A DNA stretch of 64,000 bases, from the NCBI RefSeq assembly GCF_002086635.1, contig NZ_MVHD01000013.1:54091-118090 (forward strand). The letters are read 5' to 3'. Position 1 is the first letter of the stretch. Every line of letters starts with the position of its first letter. A program made the translations under genes and the position numbers. Below, in pieces: positions 48,167 to 56,319 of this stretch. The notes under the pieces were generated by a model. It searched no databases and was not told the DNA's origin. It was given only the letters and a program-made list of their open reading frames with translations. The DNA is from Mycobacterium alsense (GTDB lineage Bacteria > Actinomycetota > Actinomycetes > Mycobacteriales > Mycobacteriaceae).

Positions 48167-50188
48167 ATGCACGCCGACACCGAGCAAGTCATCGAACGCC
48201 CCGGTGATCTCACCGCCGCCTGGCTGGCCGCCGCCATCGGGACCGGACCCATTTCCGATTTCGCTGTGGAGCGCATCGGCACCGGCCAGATGAGCGAGTG
48301 CTATCGGGTCCGCCTGACCTACGCACATCAAGAAGCCGGCTGGCCCGCGTCGGTGGTGCTCAAGGTCGCGGCCTCCGACCCGGTGAGCCGGCAGACGGGG
48401 TCGGCGCTGGGCCTCTACGAGCGCGAGGTCCGCTTCTACGGCGACATCGCCCCGCGGCTGGGCGGGCCCATCGCGCCGTGCTACCACGCCGCCCTCGACA
48501 CCGCGACGGGCGTGTTCGACCTGTTGCTCGGCGATGCCGGGCCGGCCGTCGTCGGTGACGAAATCGCGGGCGCCACAACCGAACAAGCCCACATCGCGGT
48601 CGTCGAGTTGGGGCGGCTGCACGGCCCGCTGCTGGGGGACACCACGCTGGCCGAGGCGCCCTGGCTGAACCGGGACGCGCCCCTGAACCAGGCCATGATC
48701 GCGACGCTGTACGCCGGCTTCGTCGAGCGGTACGGCGACCTGATCGCGCCGGAGCACCGGGTGGTGTGCGAGCGCCTGGTGGCCGCGTTCGACGGCTACC
48801 TCGCCCAAGAGTCGGAGCCGGACCGCATCCGGGGGCTGGTGCACGGCGACTACCGGCTGGACAACCTCCTGTTCGGCACCGCGGGTGCCGACCGCGCCCT
48901 GACGGTGGTCGACTGGCAGACCGTCGCCTGGGGGCCGGCGCTCACCGACCTGTCCTACTTCCTCGGCTGCGCCCTGCGCACCGAGGACCGCCGCGAGCGC
49001 TACGACGAACTGCTGGGCGCCTACCACGAGGCGCTGGGCACCCACCCGCCGATCGGCCTCGCCGACGTCGCCGAAGGCGTGCGGCGCCAAAGCTTTTTCG
49101 GCGTGATGATGGCGATCGTCTCGTCGATGCTGGTGGAGCGCACCGACCGCGGCGACCGGATGTTCATGACGATGCTGCAACGCAACTGCGACCACGTGCT
49201 CGACACCGACGCGCTGGCCACGCTGCCGGTTGCCGCGCCGGACGCGGCGGCGCCCGAGCCGCTGCGCCCGTCGGAGGACGACGAACTCGCGCACGCCCCG
49301 ACCGCCGAACCGCTGTGGAGCGAGAGCTGGTACGCCGACTTCATCGACGCCGCACAGGGTTTGGGCGGTTGGTTCCGCATCGGCCTGATCGCGAATCAGA
49401 AGAAGGCCTGGGTGCACGCGCTGCTGTGCGGGCCCGAGATGCCGACGGTGGCCGTCGCCGACGCCGAGGTCGCGCTCCCGACCGACCCGTGGGCGGTGCG
49501 CACCGACGCCTTCGAGGCGGGCCACTCCGCCACCGTCCCGCTGCGGGCCTACCGAGTCGACGTGCGCGGGCGTGGGGAGGCTTACCCCGACCCGTCGGCG
49601 CTGCTGCGCGGTGAGCCGGGAACCCCCGTCGAGGTGACGATGAACCTGGTGTGGACCACCGACGGCGCGCCGTACAAGTACCGGGTGACCACGCGCTACG
49701 AGATCCCTTGCACCGTATCGGGAACCGTCACGGTCGACGGCACCAGCTACCGGCTCGACGCGGTCCCCGGGCAGCGCGATCACTCGTGGGGCGTGCGCGA
49801 CTGGTGGAGCATGGACTGGATCTGGACCGCGCTGCACCTCGACGACGGCACCCACCTGCACGGGGTGAACATCCGGATTCCGGGCGCCCCGGAGTTCAGC
49901 ATCGGCTACGCCCAGAAGCCCGGCGGCGCCGACGTGACGGTCACCGAGCTGGCAACCGTCGCCTCGCGGGAGGCCTTCGACGCCAACGGGTTACCCCTGG
50001 ACGCGGCGCTGAACCTGAGCCCCGGCGAGATCGCCGCGGACCTCGAGGTGCGCGGCCACGCGCCGGTGCGCCTGACCGCGGACGACGGGCGGGCCAGCCA
50101 GTTTCCGCGCGCCTGGGCCAGCGTCCGCACCGCGGATGGCCGCAGCGGCGTCGGCTGGGTGGAATGGAACCGCCACCGAGCCGAGTAG
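48167..50188 (+). CDS. Aminoglycoside-phosphotransferase-like kinase fused to a C-terminal beta-rich domain
   Basis: A 673-residue protein with two parts. The N-terminal 340 residues are a phosphotransferase (APH/ecdysteroid-kinase-like) domain: ATP-binding Lys in VVLKVAAS, catalytic loop HGDYRLDNLLF (His226, Asp228, Asn233) and metal-binding Asp249 in VVDWQTVAWGP. The C-terminal 300 residues are beta-rich and include RDHSWGVRDWWSMDWIWTALHLD, reminiscent of hydroxyneurosporene-synthase/lipocalin-like (DUF7064-type) proteins. Kinase and second domain probably act on one lipidic or hydroxylated compound. Starts 18 bp after lipT, and the gluconokinase gene begins inside its last codons, so these form an operon. 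Confidence 0.75.
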   Translation: MHADTEQVIERPGDLTAAWLAAAIGTGPISDFAVERIGTGQMSECYRVRLTYAHQEAGWPASVVLKVAASDPVSRQTGSALGLYEREVRFYGDIAPRLGGPIAPCYHAALDTATGVFDLLLGDAGPAVVGDEIAGATTEQAHIAVVELGRLHGPLLGDTTLAEAPWLNRDAPLNQAMIATLYAGFVERYGDLIAPEHRVVCERLVAAFDGYLAQESEPDRIRGLVHGDYRLDNLLFGTAGADRALTVVDWQTVAWGPALTDLSYFLGCALRTEDRRERYDELLGAYHEALGTHPPIGLADVAEGVRRQSFFGVMMAIVSSMLVERTDRGDRMFMTMLQRNCDHVLDTDALATLPVAAPDAAAPEPLRPSEDDELAHAPTAEPLWSESWYADFIDAAQGLGGWFRIGLIANQKKAWVHALLCGPEMPTVAVADAEVALPTDPWAVRTDAFEAGHSATVPLRAYRVDVRGRGEAYPDPSALLRGEPGTPVEVTMNLVWTTDGAPYKYRVTTRYEIPCTVSGTVTVDGTSYRLDAVPGQRDHSWGVRDWWSMDWIWTALHLDDGTHLHGVNIRIPGAPEFSIGYAQKPGGADVTVTELATVASREAFDANGLPLDAALNLSPGEIAADLEVRGHAPVRLTADDGRASQFPRAWASVRTADGRSGVGWVEWNRHRAE

Positions 50189-50676
50189 GCGCCGCGCCAC
50201 CCGTCGTCGTGATGGGCGTCTCGGGATCGGGCAAGTCGACGGTGGGGGCGGCGCTGGCCCGGCGGCTGGGGGTGCCCTTCATCGACGCCGACACCCTGCA
50301 CCCGCCGGCCAACATCGCCAAGATGGCCGCCGGTGAGCCGCTCACCGACGACGATCGCCGTCCCTGGCTGGACAGGGTCGGCGAATGGCTGGCCGCCCAC
50401 CGCGACGGCGGCGTGGTGAGTTGCTCGGCGCTCAAACGCACCTACCGCGATCGGCTTCGGGCGCACTGCCCGCCCGTGACCTTCCTGCACCTGCGCGGTT
50501 CACCGGAACTCATCGGCGCCCGGTTGGCCGCGCGGCTCGGGCATTTCATGCCGGCCGCGCTGCTGCGCTCGCAGTTCGACGCGTTGGAGCCGTTGGGCGC
50601 CGACGAGGACGGCATGACCGTCGATGCCGGTCGGGGCGTCGACGCGATCGTCGCCGCGTTCGTGGCGGGGGACTAA
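50164..50676 (+). CDS. gntK: Gluconokinase (GntK/IdnK type)
   Basis: A 170-residue P-loop kinase that phosphorylates D-gluconate to 6-phosphogluconate. Walker A GVSGSGKST (residues 18-26), the substrate segment DADTLHPPANIAKMAAGEPL and DRRPWLDRVGEWL, the Walker B-like CSALKRTYRDRLR and the lid region RLGHFMPAALLRSQFDALE are all family hallmarks. Length is normal. ATG 50164 overlaps the preceding gene by 25 bp. No gluconate transporter is adjacent. Confidence 0.9.
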   Translation: MEPPPSRVGAAPPVVVMGVSGSGKSTVGAALARRLGVPFIDADTLHPPANIAKMAAGEPLTDDDRRPWLDRVGEWLAAHRDGGVVSCSALKRTYRDRLRAHCPPVTFLHLRGSPELIGARLAARLGHFMPAALLRSQFDALEPLGADEDGMTVDAGRGVDAIVAAFVAGD

Positions 50677-50679
50677 TCG

Positions 50680-51024
50680 ATGTACACGCTCGCGGTCGGG
50701 CTCATCGTGGCATCGCACTTCGCCTTCATCGGGTATGTCGTGGCCGGCGGCTTCCTCGCGCTGCGCTGGCGGTGGACGATGTGGCTGCATGTGCCCGCGG
50801 TGCTCTGGGGCGCGGCCATCGCCACGAACCGGACGGACTGCCCATTGACGTGGGCGGAACGCTGGGCCCGCCACCACGCCGGTTTGCCGCCACTGCCACC
50901 CGGGGGTTTCATCGCCCACTACGTCACCGGAACGCTTTATCCGGCGGGCTGGCTGGTGGGCGTCCAGCTCGCCGCTTTCGCTCTCGTGGCGGTGTCGTGG
51001 GCGCTGTACGTGCGCGGCCGCTAG
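50680..51024 (+). CDS. DUF2784 family membrane protein
   Basis: A 114-residue protein with three or four transmembrane segments (about 5-27, 33-50, 88-110) and the family stretches LHVPAVLWGAAIATN and CPLTWAERWAR, recognisable as DUF2784. It has conserved Cys and Trp at the membrane surface. It begins 3 bp after the gluconokinase stop and is likely co-transcribed. Function unknown. It is convergent with the DoxX/repeat gene. Confidence 0.8.
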   Translation: MYTLAVGLIVASHFAFIGYVVAGGFLALRWRWTMWLHVPAVLWGAAIATNRTDCPLTWAERWARHHAGLPPLPPGGFIAHYVTGTLYPAGWLVGVQLAAFALVAVSWALYVRGR

Positions 51025-51052
51025 CGCCCGCTAAAGCCGATCGATCGCGTGG

Positions 51053-52057
51053 TTACCAGGGGCGCCGGCGACGGGACGGCTTGACCCCGTCCTCGACGCG
51101 CTCGCGCGCGGCGTCGGCCAGTTGGCTGCCGCGCGCGGCGGCCTCGCTGGCGAACTGGCTGCCCCGCAGCCGCGCGATCTCCGCGAGTTCAACGCCGCGG
51201 TCGCGGGCCACGTCGGCCAGCTCTTCGCCGCGCTTGCGCGCCTTCTTCGCCAGGGGAGCGCCCCGCTCTGCGGCCGTGCCCGCGAGTTCCTCGCCGCGCT
51301 TGCGCGCCCTCTTCGCCAGCGGGGCACCCCTTTCCGCGGCGGTTTCGGCCAATTCGCGGGCCCGCTCGAGGGCGGCCTCGGCGTACGGGGCGCCCCGCTC
51401 GGCGGCCGTGCTGGCCAGTTCGCGCCCGCGTTCGAGCGCGGCCCCGGCGTAGGGCGCGCCCTTCTCGGCGGCGGTGCCGGCCAGTTCGCGGCCGCGCTCG
51501 GCGCCGACGTGCAGGCCGCGCGCGATCTTCTCCCCGAGCTCACCGAAGTCGGCGTCGAAAGCGTGGGACTCCGCGGATCCGGGGAGCGCCGAAGACACCC
51601 GCTCGGAGAGCCGTTCGGCGGCCCGGCGGCCCCGCCACCCCAGCGACGGCCGGCCCGCCGTGTCGGCGGACGCGATCATCAGCCCGCCCAACAGGCTGAG
51701 GTCGGTCAGAAAGTCCTTGCGCTTCTGCGCTTTGAGCTGCGGGTCGCGCTCGCTCCAGAACATGTGCGCGCCGAGGTTGGCCGGGAGCACGGTCAGGGCG
51801 AGGGCCGCCGACGCGGCGCGCGGCGCCTTGCCGGTGGCGAGCAGCAAGCCGCCGCCGATCTGGACGGCCGCGGTGATCTGCGCGAAGGTCTGGGGATCGC
51901 TGGGAATCCGGCTGCCCACGGGGTCCGGCAGCGCCCGCAGGCCATCCACGGTCGGCGCCGCGGCCTCGGCCGCCGGCTTGGGATTGCGCAGCGAGTCGAT
52001 GCCTTGGCCGACGAACACCGCTGACAAAAGGGGCCTCGCGATTCTGCGGAACAACAT
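51053..52057 (-). CDS. DoxX-family membrane protein with six 22-residue C-terminal repeats
   Basis: A 334-residue protein. Residues 1-140 are a DoxX-type four-helix membrane domain (IARPLLSAVFVGQGIDSLRN, AAVQIGGGLLLATGKAPR, LSLLGGLMIASADTAGRPS). Residues 188-319 are six 22-residue repeats of the type RGRELAGTAAERGAPLAKKA with strong Ala/Arg/Glu content, and the end is very basic (KPSRRRRPW). Each repeat splits into two 11-residue halves, as in amphipathic LEA/apolipoprotein-like helices. ATG 52057 is used; a TTG 11 codons upstream is less likely. Probably membrane-anchored with a long cytoplasmic amphipathic or coiled helix. Divergent from pncA. Confidence 0.8.
   Translation of the reverse strand: MLFRRIARPLLSAVFVGQGIDSLRNPKPAAEAAAPTVDGLRALPDPVGSRIPSDPQTFAQITAAVQIGGGLLLATGKAPRAASAALALTVLPANLGAHMFWSERDPQLKAQKRKDFLTDLSLLGGLMIASADTAGRPSLGWRGRRAAERLSERVSSALPGSAESHAFDADFGELGEKIARGLHVGAERGRELAGTAAEKGAPYAGAALERGRELASTAAERGAPYAEAALERARELAETAAERGAPLAKRARKRGEELAGTAAERGAPLAKKARKRGEELADVARDRGVELAEIARLRGSQFASEAAARGSQLADAARERVEDGVKPSRRRRPW
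51101..51496 (-). repeat. Six tandem 66-bp coding repeats
   Basis: Six consecutive 66-bp units encode the 22-residue repeats of the DoxX-family protein. The first four are most alike; the last two have drifted. Unequal crossover could change the number in frame. Confidence 0.85.
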
Positions 52058-52146
52058 GGCAGCTGGGTTACCCCGACGACCCGCAAACAAACCGCCCGCG
52101 TATCGGCCCAGCTCGCGGCCGCCCGCGCGAGGATAGGGTGGAGCGC

Positions 52147-52707
52147 GTGCGAGCGTTGATCATCGTCGACGTGCAAAACGACTTCTGCGAGGGCGGCTCG
52201 CTGCCGGTGCGCGGCGGCGCGCGCCTGGCGTCCGCCATCGACGAATACGTGGTCGGCGGGCCGGGCTACGACCACGTCGTGGCGACACAGGACTTTCACA
52301 TCGACCCGGGCGACCACTTTTCCGACCGGCCCGACTACTCGTCGTCGTGGCCCCCGCACTGCGTCGCGGGAACCCCGGGCGCAGATTTCCGTCCCGAGCT
52401 CGACCCCGCCCGGATCGAGGCGGTGTTCCGCAAGGGCGCCCACGCGGCGGCCTACAGCGGCTTCGAGGGCGCTGACGAAACCGGGACCCCGCTGCTCGAA
52501 TGGTTGCGCCGGCGCGAGGTCGACGAGGTCGACGTGGTCGGCATCGCCACCGACCACTGTGTCCGGCGCACCGCCGAGGACGCGGCGCGGGCCGGCCTGA
52601 CCACCAGGGTGCTGCTGGACCTGACCGCGGCCGTGGCGCCGGAGTCGGCCGACGAGGCGCTGGCGGCGATGCGGTCGGCCGGCGTCGAACTGGTCGGCGG
52701 CCCGTGA
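52147..52707 (+). CDS. pncA: Nicotinamidase/pyrazinamidase PncA
   Basis: This enzyme deamidates nicotinamide to nicotinate and converts pyrazinamide to pyrazinoic acid. The 186 residues match the M. tuberculosis enzyme length exactly from GTG 52147 (a GTG three codons upstream is also open). The triad Asp8 (IIVDVQNDF), Lys96 (VFRKGAH) and Cys138 (GIATDHCVRRTAED) is intact, as are metal ligands Asp49, His51, His57 (QDFHIDPGDHF) and His71 (WPPHCVAG). His57, replaced by Asp in M. bovis, is present, so activity is expected. It overlaps the next gene start (ATG within TGATG). Confidence 0.97.
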   Translation: MRALIIVDVQNDFCEGGSLPVRGGARLASAIDEYVVGGPGYDHVVATQDFHIDPGDHFSDRPDYSSSWPPHCVAGTPGADFRPELDPARIEAVFRKGAHAAAYSGFEGADETGTPLLEWLRRREVDEVDVVGIATDHCVRRTAEDAARAGLTTRVLLDLTAAVAPESADEALAAMRSAGVELVGGP

Positions 52708-53516
52708 TGGTGGTGCCGCTGAATCGTGAACGCCTGCTCGCCGCGGTGGAGCGGTCGCCGCAGGCGGCCGCGGCACACGACCGCGCCGGGTGGACCGGGC
52801 TGTTCAGCGACGACGGCCGGGTCGAGGACCCGGTCGGGTCGCGCCCGCACGTGGGGCACGCCCAGATCGGGCGCTTCTACGACACTTTCATCGGCCCGCG
52901 CGACATCACGTTCCACCGCGACCTCGACATCGTGTTCGGCACCGCCGTGCTGCGCGACCTCGAACTCGAGGTGTCGATGAGCGCCGCGGTGACGATGCAC
53001 ATCCCGGCGCTGCTGCGCTACGACCTCCGAGAGGCCAACGGGGACTGGCGGATCGCCCGATTGCGCGCCTATTGGGAGCTGCCGGCGATGGTGCAGCAGT
53101 TCCTGCGAACCGGGTCGCGCGCCGCCGCGCCCGCCGTGCAGCTGTCGCGCGGACTGCTGGCCAATCAGGGGCTGCGGGGGAGCCTCGGATTCCTGGCCGG
53201 CTTCCGGCGGGCCGGCGCGCGGCACAAGAGGCTGGCGGAGGCATTCCTCGGCGCCGTCGCCGCCAACGACGAAGCCGGCGCGTTGCGGCCGCTGTCCTCA
53301 ACGGCCGCAATGACTTTGGGCGACCCCGATCACGGGGACCGGCTCGACGCCGCCGAACTCGTCGAGCGGCTCGAAGGGGTCAGCTGGACCAAGGTGATCG
53401 GCGCGGGCAGCACCGTCGCGGCGTCGGTCACCACGGCACACGGGCGCGGCATTCTGTTCGTCGACGTGGCGCGGCGACCCAACGCGATCGACGCGGTCCG
53501 CTACTTTCCCGCTTAA
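52707..53516 (+). CDS. Rv2042c-like conserved protein (SnoaL/NTF2-like)
   Basis: A 269-residue protein directly coupled to pncA, as Rv2042c is in M. tuberculosis. The N-terminal half (LLAAVERSPQAAAAHDRAGW, VEDPVGSRPHVGHAQIGRFY) has the start of a SnoaL/ketosteroid-isomerase-like cone fold, and the C-terminal half appears to contain a second such domain (LAEAFLGAVAANDEAGALRP). The middle is helical and hydrophobic. No catalytic role is established. ATG 52707 shares a base with the pncA stop. Confidence 0.8.
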   Translation: MVVPLNRERLLAAVERSPQAAAAHDRAGWTGLFSDDGRVEDPVGSRPHVGHAQIGRFYDTFIGPRDITFHRDLDIVFGTAVLRDLELEVSMSAAVTMHIPALLRYDLREANGDWRIARLRAYWELPAMVQQFLRTGSRAAAPAVQLSRGLLANQGLRGSLGFLAGFRRAGARHKRLAEAFLGAVAANDEAGALRPLSSTAAMTLGDPDHGDRLDAAELVERLEGVSWTKVIGAGSTVAASVTTAHGRGILFVDVARRPNAIDAVRYFPA

Positions 53517-53546
53517 CCCGCCTGATAAGCCGCCCGTTCGCGCGGG

Positions 53547-53906
53547 TCAGCGCGCGACCATCAGCGCCAGCGTCGCCGCCGACAGGCCGAGGTAGGCGCC
53601 GGGAAACGCGATGTTGTAGAGGACCCGGGCCTTGATATGCGTGACGACGGCGCCGACGAAGAACGCCACCAGGCCGGCGGCGGCCGCGATCCCCAGCGCC
53701 GGCAGCCCGAGCAGCCCGGTCACGAGCCCGACGGCCCCGGCCAGCTTCACCCAGCCCAGCGCCGGTAACCACGACCGCGGCACCCCGACCTCGGCCGAGT
53801 TCGCCACAACGAATCCGGCGGGGATCAGATCGGCGACCGCGATGGCGGCGGTGACGGCGGCGGTCGCCAGCGTCACGACGAGGTACGCGGTGTTCAGGTG
53901 CGACAT
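53547..53906 (-). CDS. DoxX-like membrane protein
   Basis: A 119-residue DoxX-like protein with four hydrophobic helices (about 5-28, 47-66, 69-90, 97-117) and the family block PALGWVKLAGAVGLVTGLL. Such proteins are frequent partners of ECF41 sigma factors, and this gene is divergent from one. A 30-codon basic frame lies 6 bp upstream on the same strand. The biochemical role of this subfamily is not established; it may be redox-related. Confidence 0.85.
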   Translation of the reverse strand: MSHLNTAYLVVTLATAAVTAAIAVADLIPAGFVVANSAEVGVPRSWLPALGWVKLAGAVGLVTGLLGLPALGIAAAAGLVAFFVGAVVTHIKARVLYNIAFPGAYLGLSAATLALMVAR

Positions 53907-53912
53907 CGGATC

Positions 53913-54005
53913 TCAACCCCTTGGCTGACAGCTGTTTCCGGTGTTTCGGCAACGGCGAGCCGAATGGCGACGGCGCACGCCGCGACGCACAATCGATAGG
54001 GTCAT
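53913..54005 (-). CDS. Possible 30-residue basic leader peptide
   Basis: Frame from ATG 54005 with a strong ribosome site (AAAAAGGAG, about 9 bp upstream) to TGA just 6 bp before the DoxX-like start. The product begins MTLSIVRRGVRRRHSARRC, is highly basic, and has two Cys. The placement suggests translational coupling or a leader peptide. No family known. Confidence 0.4.
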   Translation of the reverse strand: MTLSIVRRGVRRRHSARRCRNTGNSCQPRG

Positions 54006-54086
54006 GGTGCTGGTCTCCTTTTTGCGACAGAGAGTTCGATGGATGCGGTCATCTTCTTGACGACTCCCACGCAGGAAAGGTGACCC

Positions 54087-55004
54087 ATGAGCGCACCCCG
54101 GGGACTTGTGGATCTCGCGCGACGGTTCGACGCGGATCGACCACACCTGAGGTCGGTGGCGTATCAGCTGCTCGGCTCGGCGGCAGACGCCGACGACGCC
54201 GTGCAGGCGGCGTGGCTAAAAGCCAGTCGTTCGGACGCCGGCGAGATCACCAACCTCACCGGATGGTTCACCACGATCACCGCGCGCGAGGCGATCGACC
54301 AACTTCGGGTGCGCAAGCGGCGCGCCGAGCGACCCCTCGCCGATCCCGATGAGCTGGACCGGCTCGCCGCGGCCGCGGCGCCCGCGGATGAGGCCGCCCT
54401 GCTGGCCGACTCCGTCAGTCAGGCGCTGCTCGTCGTGCTCGACCGGCTCTCGCCCGCGCAGCGTGTCGCGTTCGTGCTGCACGACGCGTTCGCCATGCCG
54501 TTCGAGGAGATCGGCGGCCTGCTGGGCCGCTCGCCGGCGGCCGCCAAGAAGCTCGCCAGCCGGGCCCGCGCGCGGCTGCACGCCCCTCCCGCCGCCCCGC
54601 CCGGCCGCGCGGTCCGGCACCTCGAGGTCGTGCAGGCGTTTCTGGCGGCCTCGGCCGGCGGCGACATCGCCACGCTGCTCGAACTGCTGGCTCCCGACGT
54701 GGTCCGCCGGGTCGATCCGGCGCTGGTCGGCAAGGAGGTGCCGACCGAGCTGCGCGGGGCGCGGCGCGTCGCCGAGGAGACCCGCCGCTTCGCCGGGCGC
54801 GCGCGGGCCGGTGCCGTCCTGCTCGTCGACGGCCTGCCGGGCATCGTGATCGCCCCGCGCGGGCGCCCGCAGGTCCTGTTGCGGATCGGCATCGGGGCCG
54901 ACGACCGCATTCACACCGTCGACATCACCGGCAATCCCGACGACCTGCGCCGGGCCGTCCTCGCGCTCCCCGCACCAGCCCAGGGGGCGCGCGATGCCGG
55001 ATAG
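54087..55004 (+). CDS. ECF41-type RNA polymerase sigma factor (SigJ-like)
   Basis: A 305-residue extracytoplasmic-function sigma factor with region 2 (HLRSVAYQLLGSAADADDAVQ; TNLTGWFTTITAREAIDQLR), region 4 (LDRLSPAQRVAFVLHDAFAM then FEEIGGLLGRSPAAAKKLAS) and a C-terminal SnoaL-like domain of about 120 residues ending ITGNPDDL. That layout defines the ECF41/SigJ group, where the extra domain regulates activity in place of an anti-sigma factor. The divergent DoxX-like gene is a typical target. Its end overlaps the sugar-binding protein gene by 11 bp, an unusual link to a transporter operon. AGGTGA precedes the ATG. Confidence 0.9.
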   Translation: MSAPRGLVDLARRFDADRPHLRSVAYQLLGSAADADDAVQAAWLKASRSDAGEITNLTGWFTTITAREAIDQLRVRKRRAERPLADPDELDRLAAAAAPADEAALLADSVSQALLVVLDRLSPAQRVAFVLHDAFAMPFEEIGGLLGRSPAAAKKLASRARARLHAPPAAPPGRAVRHLEVVQAFLAASAGGDIATLLELLAPDVVRRVDPALVGKEVPTELRGARRVAEETRRFAGRARAGAVLLVDGLPGIVIAPRGRPQVLLRIGIGADDRIHTVDITGNPDDLRRAVLALPAPAQGARDAG

Positions 55005-56319
55005 GCCGTTCGGGCGGCGCGGGCTGCTGCGGGGCGCCGGGGCGCTCGCGGCGGCCTCGATGGCCGCCCCCTGGGTCGGCGGCTGCGCCCCCGACGACGA
55101 CGCGCTGACGTTCTTCTTCGCGGCCAACCCGGAGGAGCGCGACGCCAGGATGCGCATCGTCGACGAATTCCAGCGCCGCCACCCCGACATCAAGGTCCGG
55201 GCCGTCCTGTCCGCCCCGGGCGTGATGCAGCAGCTGTCGACGTTCTGCGCCGGCGGCCGGTGCCCCGACGTCCTGATGGCCTGGGACCTGACCTACGCCG
55301 AGCTGGCCGCCCGGGGGGTGCTGCTGGACCTCGACACCATGCTCGCCCACGATCGGGCTTTCGCAACGCAACTCGCCGCGGACGGCATCTCGTCGTTGTA
55401 CGAGACCTTCACGTTCAACGGGGGGCAGTACGCGCTCCCGGAGCAGTGGTCCGGGAACTACCTGTTCTACAACAAAAGGCTGTTCGCCGACGCGGGCGTC
55501 CCGGCGCCGCCCCGACGGTGGGACCAACCATGGAACTGGGGCGAATTCCTTGACACCGCAACCGCTCTCACCAAGCGGGACCGATCCGGGCGCACCACCC
55601 AGTGGGGGTTCGTCAACGTGTTCGTTTCGTACTATTCGGCGGGGTTGTTCGCCATGAACAACGGCGTGCCGTGGTCCACCCCGCTGAAAAACCCGGCCCA
55701 CTTCAACTTCGGCGACGACGCCTTCATCGAGGCGGTGCAGTTCTACGCCGACCTGGCCAACAAGCACCGCGTGGCGCCCAACGCCTCCGACGTGCAGTCG
55801 ATGTCCACGCCGGACCTGTTCGCCTCGGGCAAGGCGGCGATCGCGCTGGGCGGCCACTGGCGCCACCAGACTTTCGTCCGCGCCGAGGGCCTGGATTTCG
55901 ACGTCGCCCCGCTGCCGGTGGGGCCGCGCCGCCAGGGGCAGCCCGCGCGCTCCAACATCGGCTCCACCGGGCTGGCCATCTCGTCGAGCAGCCGCCGCAA
56001 GGAACAGGCATGGGAATTCGTGAAATTCGCGACCGGCCCGGAGGGGCAGGCGCTGATCGGTGAGTCCAACCTCTTCGTGCCGGTACTGCGGTCGGCGCTC
56101 GGCTCTGCCGGCTTCGCCGCGGCCCACCACAGGGTCGGCAACCAGGCGGTGCTCACCGAGGGACCGGAGTATTCCGACGGGTTGCCGGTCACCCCGGCGT
56201 GGGAGAAGATCGTTGCGCTGATGGACCGCAACTTCGGTCCGGTGTTGCGCGGATCCCGTCCCGCGACGTCGCTGACCGCGATGTCTCCCGCCATCGACGA
56301 GGTGCTGCGCAGCCCATGA
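54994..56319 (+). CDS. Sugar ABC transporter substrate-binding lipoprotein
   Basis: A 441-residue type-1 extracellular solute-binding protein (Rv2041c-like). The N-terminus has a twin-arginine-like GRRGLLRG, a hydrophobic stretch and the lipobox VGGC (Cys31), so it is probably a Tat- or Sec-exported lipoprotein. The carbohydrate-binding fold is shown by RIVDEFQRRHPDIKVRA, PDVLMAWDLTYAELAARG and the C-terminal LAISSSSRRKEQAWEFVKF. It delivers sugar or a sugar derivative to the two permeases that follow. Starts inside the sigma gene and overlaps the next start (ATGA). Confidence 0.92.
   Translation: MPDRPFGRRGLLRGAGALAAASMAAPWVGGCAPDDDALTFFFAANPEERDARMRIVDEFQRRHPDIKVRAVLSAPGVMQQLSTFCAGGRCPDVLMAWDLTYAELAARGVLLDLDTMLAHDRAFATQLAADGISSLYETFTFNGGQYALPEQWSGNYLFYNKRLFADAGVPAPPRRWDQPWNWGEFLDTATALTKRDRSGRTTQWGFVNVFVSYYSAGLFAMNNGVPWSTPLKNPAHFNFGDDAFIEAVQFYADLANKHRVAPNASDVQSMSTPDLFASGKAAIALGGHWRHQTFVRAEGLDFDVAPLPVGPRRQGQPARSNIGSTGLAISSSSRRKEQAWEFVKFATGPEGQALIGESNLFVPVLRSALGSAGFAAAHHRVGNQAVLTEGPEYSDGLPVTPAWEKIVALMDRNFGPVLRGSRPATSLTAMSPAIDEVLRSP

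Noticed and set aside
46235..49861. A 1,208-codon open frame on the minus strand across lppI, lipT and the kinase gene
   Set aside because: It crosses three well-supported genes and has the composition of a shadow frame.
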